64,000 bases of DNA from Pieris napi (lineage: Eukaryota > Arthropoda > Insecta > Lepidoptera > Pieridae). Position 1 is the stretch's first letter; each line of letters starts with the position of its first letter. The stretch lies in the NCBI RefSeq assembly GCF_905475465.1, contig NC_062240.1, forward strand, positions 7,951,001 through 8,015,000, in the 5' to 3' direction. Positions 24,789 through 36,500 of the stretch are shown piece after piece. The notes beneath the pieces are model-generated. The model saw only the letters and a program-made list of their open reading frames with translations. It was not told where the DNA came from and searched no databases. The translations under genes were made by a program, and so were the position numbers.

Positions 24789-25507
24789 AAGCGGCCACTG
24801 ACGATACGTCCATTAATCCGAATGGAGTAGTCGTCGTCCAAAATCGTCCCATGAATGGTAAAATGGTAAAAATGGTAAAAAAAAATTTTCCATTTGGATG
24901 GACGTCAGCCAGCTCTGGATTTCCAAAAGGATTGAAATCCATGCGTCCAGGCGAAATGGACGTCATCCGTGGCCGTCCGTCAATGGCAGAAACGTGCGCC
25001 ACGCCATATGGAAGCAGTCCGAATTGTCCGTGAATGGGCGAAACTGCGTCCATTTTTTTGAGGTTTTTGTTTCAGTTTATGTTTTGATGTCGATGGTGGT
25101 GCATGTGCTGTGTATTTGTCAAGCGTTATAATTTTATTTTTATTATGTCTTTGTCCGCGCGTGACTTTGTGTTGGAAGTAATAGAAAAAAATAAAAGTAT
25201 TTCTATTTAAATAAATATATTTATATTATTAAATAAATAAAAGTATTTCTTTGTTTCAACCAATCCTTCATCAACCTTCTCTTAGGTTTTTTTTGTCTTT
25301 TTAATAAAATACACACAACTGCTGCCACCAGTAAAGTATTGTTATCCATAGTATTATTTATTTCCTTTCCGTACGATTGCAAAGTTCGAAGTGACGCCAT
25401 GCATCCAAATGGAAGTATCGTGAATGGTACCGTATCTCGATAAATTTCCATTTGGAGTGCATCCAAAAGGAAGTCTACTAAATGGACGTATCGTCAGTGG
25501 CCGACTT
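24789..25507. mobile_element. TIR element (~719 bp) with subterminal repeats, TA target site
   Basis: Ends read AAGCGGCCACTGACGATACG (left) and the same with one extra T (right, inverted); TA flanks each end. Subterminal blocks hold many short repeats of GGACGT/ACGTCC and CATTTGGA in both orientations, as in transposase-binding arrays. The middle is AT-rich. The 97- and 108-codon frames at the left end are products of the repeats, not genes. Confidence 0.8.
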
Positions 25508-26554
25508 TACAGTATTGTTCGATTCGATTCATCGTGGTCATATTGAAATCCTTATTAGTGCGGAATTTCAAAAACATTCGTTATATAGCACTAGAGATAA
25601 AAGGCATATAAAATGGATAAATTGAGACCTTCAAAACTTTGATTAATCCCTACTGGATGGATTAGGATGAGAAATCTAATGGCTTACGATAAAGTTTATG
25701 ATTTTTAGGGTACCGTATCAGGCAATAAAAAATATGTCCGCAAATGACTATATAATCCATAGTAAAAGAGGGCACGGTTGTTTGTTAGCGCTAAGCAGTA
25801 ATTCAGAGATATAGATTTTAAAGATAGATATTTTTTTTATATCTGGTTTCAAAGATGATGAAACTCTTGCTGACTACGAATAGCTTACGTAAATAGTAAA
25901 AACAATATTTTTATGTGTGGATTTACCCGCAATACTTCGTGCAACTCTAAAAAAAGTAACTAAGTTATACAAGTTGAATGACTAATAATTATGATTTTTT
26001 TCTGAAACTACATAATTTTGTTTCAAAACTTCTTGCCGCAACACCTGTGGAAGGAGATTTGAGCTGTATATAAAAAAAAGTATTTCCGTACCGCTTTTAA
26101 CAACGTGGTTTTTGAAGCCAAATTGAGTATGAATCTGAATGTACCTGTTATTTGGTATTTAATACGTGTTGTGTACAGATAACACACACATATGCCGATT
26201 AATTTGGACATTTACAATCCAAGATTTGGTTAATCCCAGCCGATAAGTGGGGCTTAAAACATTATTACAATTGATAAAAGATATTAAACACGAATGATAA
26301 CATTTGATTTATACGTATTTTGTACGGTTTAATCGAATTTTTAGTAAATAATAATTCAATTTAATATATATTACTCGAAAACTCAATTTAAAATTAAGCT
26401 ACTATTTTTGAGTTTATTAAAATCATAGACCAGCATTAATAGATATAACTTGCTCAACAATGCTCAACGAGAGTGTCTTGAAAATTTGAAATATCAAAGC
26501 CAAATCTTTCGAAAAAAAATCAGGTTTATTAATACTATATTAACGAAAATGAGC
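25508..26554. other. Intergenic, nothing recognised
   Basis: AT-rich unique sequence without supported coding frames. Confidence 0.45.
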
Positions 26555-27090
26555 AGATAAGTAGTGTTGGTTGGTCGTAGGGTCGATCACCGGCTGTGCA
26601 GTACTGTGCACCAATGGCCTCTATGTCTATGTGCGCATTTTACACTCGCTCGAACGGTAAAGGAAAACATCGTGAGGAAGCCGGCTTGCCTTAGACCCAA
26701 AAAGTCGACGGCGTGTATCAGACACAGGAGGCTGATTACCTTGCTTATAGTATAAGATCCCGATATACAACGACCTTCACCGAGATGCTTATTTAATGAA
26801 ACGTATTTTATATTTAATTTAATATGTCAATAAATATAATCCATATGGGTTGCCTAGCAAATTTCAGTCCAGAGTATGTTTAATTAATATTTTAAAAAAA
26901 ATATTTTTTATTATGGATGGATTATATTTATTGACATATTAAATTAAATATAAAATACGTTTCATTAAATAAGCAACTCGGTGAAGGTCGTTGTATATCG
27001 GGATCTTAGACCATTATTAGATTGACAAAAATTAATCATGAAACGAAAAAAGAAATCTGAGGCCCAGACCTATAAAAAAGGTAAAAAGTA
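26555..27090 (+). mobile_element. SINE family A split by a MITE insertion
   Basis: The left part, 26555-26754, carries a shortened head and the body (CCCAAAAAGTCGACGGCG...GGCTGATTACC). The right part, 27007-27090, carries the SINE tail (GAGGCCCAGACCTATAAAAAAG). Removing 26755-27006 plus one TA restores collinearity with the 43206 copy. Confidence 0.8.
26755..27006. mobile_element. 252-bp palindromic MITE with ~90-bp inverted repeats, TA target site
   Basis: The arms 26755-26844 and 26917-27006 are nearly perfect inverted repeats. The terminus is AGATCCCGATATACAACGAC and TA duplicates flank it (26753-26754, 27007-27008). There is no coding sequence. The TA duplication suggests mobilisation by a Tc1/mariner-type transposase. 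Confidence 0.88.
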
Positions 27091-28599
27091 CCCTCTTCTC
27101 TTGTAGACCCCTAACGTAACGGAAATACCTGTAATGTCAATTGATTTCATAAAATGTTTTGAGACTAATTGTCTTGGTGCGCAGCAAAAAGTGTCTCAAA
27201 AAGCGCTCTTGTGGAACGCCAGACGTCATAGTGGAACGGGTGGAATTTAAGATGCACATTACATATATTAAAAGGTTAATATATATGTTATATAAATATT
27301 TTTATTGTATAGCAAAACAATTTAATTTGAAACGTAATTACGCCCCCATATTATTGGGATCATTATTAAATATTTTATGACGACCTCTAATCTTGATAAA
27401 CGACTGTAGCGTGACTTTGCATCTCTTTTGTAAACTGTGCGATGAATGATCTACAAATTGTTTATTAATTGACATTTCTTTGGTGATATGTGACACAAAC
27501 ATAATTGTAACATGATTCCTTGTGAAGTAAACGTTTTCAATAATAATTTATATTTATTGTCGCAATCTCCTCTTTAAGTCATAAAAACGTCATTCCTACC
27601 AATTTAAACCAACCTAGGTGTTTAGGCACCTCTCTTCGTAATTCTTCGCGATTAAAACGGATTAAACAGTACTTTTCGGAGCTGGATATATTCGCTAGTG
27701 GGCTGATCAATTTTAAAGAAAACATTGTTAAGTGCCTATCTCATATCTAATCCGCTGTTTTGCTGGTAATTTTTTCTGCTTAACCAAAATTGCTAGTATT
27801 TTTATTTTTTGTAATATTTATGTTTACCGATATTGATTATAGTTTAGAAAAAAGAGCTTGTAACATATATCGTAGATATAGTTTTATGCATGATGTGGTA
27901 AGCTTCTCTAAATAAATAAATTCATAATAGTACATACATTGTTGTGATTAATAATTTATCATAAGCAAAAACTAACTGTGTTTTATGTCTTCTGACCGTT
28001 TTTATATGTCTTATCTTGAAGCTTATTAAAATATATGTACTGATCATAGAGGAAAAGTTTGTATTTAAAAACCTAACGTATAAACCCAAAAACTATTGGA
28101 CAGATTACAAATTATTTTACCATTATAATTCTAAATTTAAGTAGTGTATGTTTATTTGCAAAATATTTAAAAAATTCTACCTTTCTTCATAAGGTTCAGG
28201 CAAATATATAAAGAAGAAAAACAGTAATTTAATGCTTTTTTAATAATAAATTATACGTTGTAAACAAAAACACTATTTTCAATTCAGTAAAAGCTCTTGG
28301 AAAAATAGCAATCAGAATGCAACGCAAACCGCACCTTACAATTAAAATTGCATTAGTACCACAAATATGACGGAACTAATGATAATGCTCCATTTGAAAA
28401 AGCAATGTCTGATCTTCATATAATCTAAACTATTTTTAAACATTATTTATCAAAAAGGATATATGAGATTCTCTTTTGTTTGCTCCTCACGACTCTGTTT
28501 AGATATAAATTCAATAATACTTACATTTCAGTCCATAATCAAAGTTCAAATAACCTAAATTATCTTATCACAAAGAGCACAATACGACGATAATGCCAG
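27091..28599. other. Intergenic, nothing recognised
   Basis: AT-rich unique sequence upstream of the sens-like gene; no splice-flanked coding frames. Confidence 0.45.
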
Positions 28600-29860
28600 T
28601 CTTTAAATTACCCTGTATGGGGTTGCATTCTATATTTTGCAAAGCCATGAATTCAAGCATACTGTCGAGGCGGAACAATGAACCCAAATAACCATTAATA
28701 TGTAATAAATACTATGGGGCAATAAAACTGTGTCGCGTGGGGGACAAACAAACAAGTGTACCGAGGCAACCCCTAAACGCTGAGTATTGTTCAGAAAGAC
28801 CCGGGCGTGAAATGACCGAGGGCTCGCGAAGTTTGCCGATCGCACCGAATTGGTTCCGCACCGAATGCCAACAGCTGCTGCGTTTCCGATATAGGGGTAG
28901 CTCTTCATTAGTTTAACTTGTCTCATCTCGAGATGGATGTTTGTTTTGGACAGCGTGAGTTTGAGCTGATGGTTTCTTGATGATGTTTCGATTATTTATT
29001 ACTAAATTAAAGTTAGAATATAGCAATTCATAGGTGATTTTATTTAGAAATATTTATGTCTCAAGACTAACTTGAGACATGAAACTTTATTTTAAAAGTA
29101 AATTGATTAAAACATCAGATCCATTTCTGTTAAGAACTCGGTTTTCAAACGTTGTTTTACTTAGCAAATTTAATTCATGATTAACTAGTAGTTGTTGTAA
29201 TTAAAAGTACATTCATTTATGAAATTAAAATTAGAATAACTCTTACATATTTGTTCGATTAAAATCCGTCACAGTTACAGTAATATAGAGCACAATGAAA
29301 ACTAAACAAAGCGAACCAAACTGCCTCCTCGCGCCCGCGGATTAGTGAATTGTAAAAAAAGATTGGGGTCTTTCCAACCCGACGTGTTAATTACTGGGGT
29401 TGGACGAGGGGTAGCAGATGAAAGTCAATTTGCTGCTACGACATGATATGGCTCATTTCATCCAGCGACAAGTGTAGCACCTGTGCGTTTTCACTGGCGC
29501 TAGGGGCTGTCCTTTGTGATCTTAAACAAACAATAGCATTGCCCTTTTGAAAGGAGTATTCTAAACACAACGAGTTTTGTTTATTTCAAGTATCTTTTTG
29601 AAAGCTAGTTTATTTTATGCATATGCTATAATTGTGATGGCATTACGTCACTATAGAATGATAGCCTCGTATGTCAAAAACACATTTATTTTTTTAATTC
29701 TTAGACTCTTGTCATTTAACTGGTATAATCATGATATTTACCATCTAAAACTATAGACAAAAACAAATAATACTATTTAAACGAACATTGACGAAATGAA
29801 ACATTTTTTTAGTTTCCTGTAATGTATTTTTTTCTGGACATACGAGGTTATTATTCTACA
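28600..29860 (+). promoter_or_regulatory. 5' flank of the sens-like gene with a proneural E-box
   Basis: No protein-coding sequence is evident. It is GC-richer at 28730-28900 and 29320-29520. On the - strand, 28871-28878 reads GCAGCTGT, matching the Achaete/Scute-Daughterless consensus GCAGSTGK. A strong donor-like sequence CAGC|GTGAGT lies at 28951-28960 and could end a non-coding first exon spliced to the acceptor at 29860. A start upstream at 28934 would be out of frame with the zinc-finger frame after such a splice. Promoter position is not established. Confidence 0.35.
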
Positions 29861-29877
29861 GCGACGATAATATTATC

Positions 29878-30551
29878 ATGATTAATTTCGAAAATCGTAT
29901 TTCAGATGAAATCAAATTTGGAATAAATCGCCTGGTAGGGGAGCGGACTGATGAAGAAGATTGTGAATCGCACAACAATGAAACGCGACCGGAAGATATA
30001 TCACCGACATCCCAGTGCGGCAGTCCATGTTGGGCACCATCCCCTCCATCCCCTCGATCAGTCCGGTCAACGTCTCCTGAACTAGAAGTGGATTCCCCCC
30101 CATCATCACCGAGACGGCCGCCTGACTCATCCCCAACTATAAAACGATCGGAGGCATTTTCCGTAAGCGCACTTCTAAGACCAGACGCACCAAGAACTCA
30201 ACCACATAGACCTTTTTTATACCCACCCCTGCCGTTTGCGGAGTTTCTAAGAGATGCAGGCAGTCTTAGCCTCCCTGGATGGGGGGGATACAGCAATCTG
30301 TACCTCCATGCAGTTCAAGCAGCTGGTCCTGAGTTATTGCGACTTCGCGCTGCAGTACTAGGAAACCCAAGCCCCCTATCCAGGCCTTTGCCAATTGGAG
30401 ACGTGTATTCGTGTGTTAAGTGTGAAAAGATGTTCAGTACACCACATGGATTGGAAGTTCATGCGCGTAGATCACATAATGGAAAGCGACCATTTGCATG
30501 TGAGCTGTGCAGTAAGACATTTGGACACGAAATCAGTCTTAGCCAACACAG
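29878..30551 (+). CDS. sens: sens-like coding exon A (N-terminus, fingers 1 and most of 2)
   Basis: First coding exon seen, counted from the ATG. It encodes residues 1-224 plus two bases of Arg225. The donor is ACAG|GTGTGT. The reading frame is also open back to 29861, directly after TTATTATTCTACAG, which looks like a splice acceptor. The true exon therefore probably starts at 29861, and the ATG may be either the start or an internal Met. It is GC-richer than its surroundings. The small open frames on the opposite strand here are shadows. Confidence 0.9.
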
Positions 30552-33500
30552 GTGTGTATTTAAGTTTAATTTATAATAATTGTAATATAACTTCAGTTGA
30601 AAAATGTTGTTTTGTTACAATATTTATTCTATAACAGATCGTCTTTAAGAAGCAGTTTAATATTCTAGCCCAATATTATTACTAGTATTTCAAAGTTTTT
30701 TTTTATAATAATCTTTAATAACTATTTTCACTTGATTTCAAAAATACTACGATTTGCTTTTACCTATATGTTTTTTTTATTCTAAGTATCATTCTTCATA
30801 TTTATTTATGAAGATGTTACGTTGCGTTTAATCAGTTTATAATTTTTTATAATTCAATAAGAATTTAATACAAAAGTGAGTAAGTTCTTCTAAAATAACA
30901 ATAAATTTCAGGGCTGTCCACAGCGTAGAAAAAGTCTTCGAATGCAAGCAATGTGGGAAGACCTTCAAACGTTCAAGTACCCTATCGACACACCTACTCA
31001 TCCACTCTGACACTCGACCTTACCCATGCCAGTACTGCGGCAAGAGGTTTCATCAAAAGTCCGACATGAAAAAGCACACCTATATTCATACAGGTAAGGT
31101 TTAAATTAGTAATCATAATTTATGTCAAATTATTATTTAGAAGGAAAACTTAGCTGTACGGTCACATAACCCCGAAATAATATTTAAGCAATTGTTAATA
31201 ATTTTTTTTGTTCATGGGTATCACGTTTCACTAAACACTTTTTTTTAAACTTCATTATAATGAAGGAGCAGCTTTAGCCCCGGTAAGATAGTTTTTGTGG
31301 GTATTGCCCACCCAGTCTCTGAATAACAGAGATTCTAGTGAGGGTCGAGTCCCACATACCCCTTCAACTTTCAGTGGCAGGGGCAAAGCGCAAAGGCATT
31401 TCTACCTGGGATATAAATAAAAAAATCTAAAAGTAAATAATTACTTTTAGTCCACTGCGCAGTTATATAATAGTTATAAATAAGAAACCAGTGGTGCTAC
31501 AACCCTATCTTGGCCGCAGATTGCATCCGTAGGTGATCAGCCTTCTATGCCTGACTCATGCAGATTTTTGTTGTTTTAAGAAATTCCGGTTTCTACACAA
31601 TCTTTGGCTTCACCGTAGGAAGTTAATTGCGCACATAAAGAGGAAAATACGTTGGTGCGCCGTGATTCGAACGCACAACCTCTGTCTTCAGAGTCGCTTA
31701 TAGCACTAGGCCAAAATCTGCTCTAATATGATAGGTATAATCAACTCGAATAGTTTTCAATGCCATCATTCAGAATAGGGCATTTTTAATGCATCGTGTT
31801 AGACATGGCACCAATGGTATCCTGAATATACATTCAGGATGGGCATGGACAGCATACCAACGCTTTATGCGTGTAATCAGTAGGTATTGATTACACGCAT
31901 AAAGCTTTGGTATGCTGTCCATGCCCCACTATAGATTTTTTTTTGTTTTGTTTACTAACCAATCGCAACTAAGACCGAATTGTTAGTAACTCTAACTAAA
32001 AACATATGGATATAATCTAAAGAACTTTTTATTATTATTATAGTGTTTAATAATTTTATATTGACTACCTTGTCAGTTTATTATTGACCAAGTGACGAAC
32101 ATGAAACGATGATAAATAGTAAATAGAAACGACTACCTGCCATATAAAAGCGCGTACCAATTCTTAAAAGGCCGGCAACACGCCCACGAGCGAGCATTGA
32201 GAGTGTCCATGGGCGGCGGTGTCACTTAACATCAGATGAGCCTTCTGCCCGTTCGCCGCCTGTAAAAAATATAATGAATGTTTTCTTTAAGGTTACATTT
32301 ATATAAGCTTTTATCCTAAAATACAGTAGCATTAAAATGGATGCTAAAACATCCTAATACCACACGTATTAATGGAAACAATGCATAATTAAAGCACAAA
32401 GGACGACAAAATAGACCGATTATTCAAGATATAATTCAAATAAGACCACAATAATTCAAAACAAACTCCTTTAAGAGGTCCATTTAGAGTGTAATTCTCG
32501 TTGGAGTCTGTCAAAACATCTTAAGCTCCCTCGCCACATAATTAATGTACATTAACACCTAAGATGAACAAGGGTGTTTTATAATCGTAGACGGGGTGAG
32601 TCGAGACGTTTGCGGTGAACGGTGGGGCGACTCTGATACACGCGGTGATAGGGTTAACTTATGTATTATATGCGATGTGAAAACAAAACTGTATATTGCA
32701 AGCAAGTTACAAGATACATTTAATAATAGACATGTATGATTTAATAAATATAGAATATAAAAGGTTATTAAACTTAAATGGTCGAATGTTATGACCATAT
32801 TTGTAAATTGTAACTAGCCGTATTGTCTACGAGTCGTTGACAAGTAAAAAGACTCACATATTTGACGAATCTTTCATAGCTTATGCATTTTTCATATAAG
32901 TTATCCCTCGGTATTATATTTTTTTAGCTGTTTAGTCTCAATATAAAAACTACACTAAAATCTTACATTTTAGACCCTTTAACGGTTAGAATTCAGTACT
33001 TATGTTCCCAATATCGATTTTCGCTTTCAACAAATTTATAGAAACAGATTCCCCTTACATAAAGCAGTCCTCTATCTTCTAAAGTACCTACCTATACTCA
33101 GTTCATTTAAGATAAGGGAGGGCTCGTGATTCAGACGCATAGATTCACCATTTCACTGCTCCTCGTGTGTTAGACAAAGAGGAATGATAATACAATCTGG
33201 AATGACAGGGACAAAATACTGTAAGGGTTGTTTTATATGCATAGTTTAGTATGTAAAGTCTTGTACGAAGCTTTTGCTTTTCCATTCGACATAGTATTTT
33301 TACATTAAATTTAAGTGAAATATTTGACAATTGATTATACTGTTATATAGTAGATTTGCTGAATATGCCTCACTATAACGAAACAACTATACCTATATAG
33401 TATTGTCTTTTATTGACATAACTTTTATAACTTATTAACAACTATATTCTTAAAGTACATATTCATCTAGTAAAAAATCAAATTCGAACATCTGTGTTTT

Positions 33501-36500
33501 GCTTGGTTGACTGATCAAGTTTATTAGGTCTACCCACATTTTTGTTGCTGTTTTGTTTTGTTATATATGTACCTACATCTGTGCGCTCTAATTTCTAATT
33601 TTTAATCATAGTTTTAAATATTGTTTCTCAGTAAGTGAATAACGTATGCAATTCTTATGAGAAATAAAGATATTCTTAAACCTAAAGTAATTTTTAAACC
33701 TTTTATTTGAAGACTTGTACTACGCAGAGCTTATTAGTTCGTAGCATCTCTACGTCGTAGAACTCATTATCAATAGCTTAAGCGTCACTATTCGAGATAC
33801 AATAGTATTTATGTATAATATAATTTCATTACCCATTTTTAAATAATGATTATAGTAACGTTAAAGTTCCTTGATAGTGACATAAATATCGGAAACTGTT
33901 AACAAGCAAAGTTAGGGTAAAACCACACCTGATCATCCCTCTACCGGATAAATTATTAACAATATCAACATAGTTGCGAACGGTATTTTAATTAGTGTCC
34001 CAACTTCTTGATTAATGCCTCCCTAACAATTTATCGTGAAAATTTTATAATTGCTCGCTAAATTAAACGAACGATTAGTCAACGTCAAGATGTAACCGCG
34101 ACCTGCGATCTGTCACCTTATTTATTGAGTGTTTGTTTGTTTTTGTTTAATTCCTAAAGTTAATTAAAAACACGACTTAAAATGTAGTAAAAAAATAATT
34201 ACATATAAATATTGTGTGTACAAAACAAATTTAAATACATCATGTTTTATAAATTGCATTATTGCTAAAGTGTAAAGACTAAGTCGTGGCTAAGTATTCA
34301 ATGTAGACAACTCATTTGAAATGTTGGGTAATGTAAGTAAGATATGTAGACAACTTGAAAAGGTCAAAATCCTGAAAATAGTTGTTTCGGATTGACACGA
34401 TCAGACGGTTGATGCACTTGCCCTCTAGCACGGTGAAGCAGCCGCAAAAATGTTAGTAGCCATGGTACAATAACATAGTCTGTAAATTATCTGTCAAGAT
34501 TGAAACCCTTGCATAATACCTTTTTCAAAAGTTAAAAAAAAAACATGAATATTTGATAGCTGATGCTCCATCAGGCAATTTTTTAAAAACCTTCTCTTAA
34601 TTAGTCAGGGAATAAACAGGAGCACATTAGCTCTCTGTATAATTACTGGCGGTTCGGCCATTTTGTTTTTTTTACCGCGGCTTGCGGTAGACGGTTAGAA
34701 AGCATTTGTGGAATTGCTTCTCATTGTTATGCAATTATAAATGTTTTAAGCGATCTGATTACACGATGGGTGGACTTTTTTAGACGTTTTTCAAGTGATC
34801 TGGGGTGAATATTTGGTATTAATGGATATATTTTTGTTTTTACCTTTCATTTATCACAATTTAACAATTGTTACTTCAGAAAATTATAACCCTGTTTGCT
34901 CGTATGAATTATAGTAAGTTTTATATGATCAGTCTTGGACAGTAAAAAAAAATTTGGGAAGGAAAAATTTAGGTTATTTTTTTTCTTCTATGTAGCTGTA
35001 ATCTTAGAATATAAGTTTAATTAATATATGTACGTATGTTTTGTATGTTTAAAGTTTGTTGTATATAAGACATTCTATCGCTTAACACGTCACAATACAC
35101 ATAGGTACAAGAATTAATTTGAAATACAAAATTAGCTTTAAAAGATTAAAAAAACTTTGCAACGATATTAGTTGAACACTAGTAGACATTTATAAGATCA
35201 TTCACATAAAAAAGATTGGGAAAACGAAAATTAAATGTATAAAACACTTCAAAATTGCTATTCTTGAGCCAAACGATCCTAACTTGGGCTCGCAGATCCA
35301 CTGATTACTTTTTAAAGCCTTTTCTCACTTGGCCTCAAAGACACAAAGAAGTTTTTAATCGACTTTAAGTAGGTAATTTGACTGCTGGGTCTTGATATTA
35401 CCATGCAAATAAGGTTCCTCCTTATTAATATTGTCTATTGCACGCCAGTTTCACAAAGATTTTGTTTTGTTTTGTTTTTTTATTTCAGAATAATTTATTG
35501 TTTCGCAATTAATTATAAATTTATCAAAAGAATTACTAAATTTGTATAGTATTTAATTTGTCAACAATTTCTAATAAAAAAAACTTATATAAAATAATGA
35601 TTATGTAATAATTGCTTTCCTTATTAATTTTTTTAAAAGGGTTTTCCAACGGGCATTACAGTAAAAGCTTACATCTATGAACACACAAAAATAACAATTA
35701 AACCTGCTTTAATAGGCAAACACAGCATACTTTATACTTAACAACTATTATTATATATTAACTATAACTAACAGAATTATTAAAACTACTTAAACCGCTA
35801 ATCTGATTTGTTTGACGCAACGATTTTTTTAGTATAGTAAAACTTAAATAACACATGTAAAAGTCAGAATTTTAAAACAAATTTAGCTAAAGATGCCTAA
35901 ATACATATATATCTTAAGTATCTATATTATATATATATATATATATATACATTTAGACACCTCCGTACATCCGTAGCCTGCCGGTTATAATTAATATAAT
36001 CTTTTGCTCACGTTAAAACAAATAGTCCAATCTTTCAAAATGTCTACAAGATTCTAGTCTTCCGTATTCTATCCGCAAACTTAGGGGTGGAAATCTAAGC
36101 GCTCCATAAGGTAGGGGGTGGGTCAAGGGGGGAGGGAGTCTGAATCAAGGAGCGCTACGTGCCCGGAGTTTAATTAAGGACCCCGAGGACATCTCAAGAT
36201 ACTTCGATTTTAGTGGCGCTTTCTTTTAATTTCCTTTATTTAGTTACCGGTTGATGTTATTTCTGAGTGGGGATAATGCGTGATTTGAACATGTAATTTT
36301 CGATTCGGTGACTTTATAAGGACTTTTATCGGTTTTAAGACTTTGAAGCTAAGTAGTTTTTATTTGGGCGCTAAGATTAATTACTGAAGGTCACCTAAGT
36401 GGGGTAGGCATCCAGAGGATACCAGTGTTGAGTCAGCTGTTGTAATTTCGGATCGGTTTTTTTAATACAAAATACCGTCTATTAATAAAATCAAGGGCTA

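Noticed and set aside
24707..25053. 97-108-codon frames at the left end of a TIR element
   Set aside because: Created by subterminal repeats; no similarity to a transposase.
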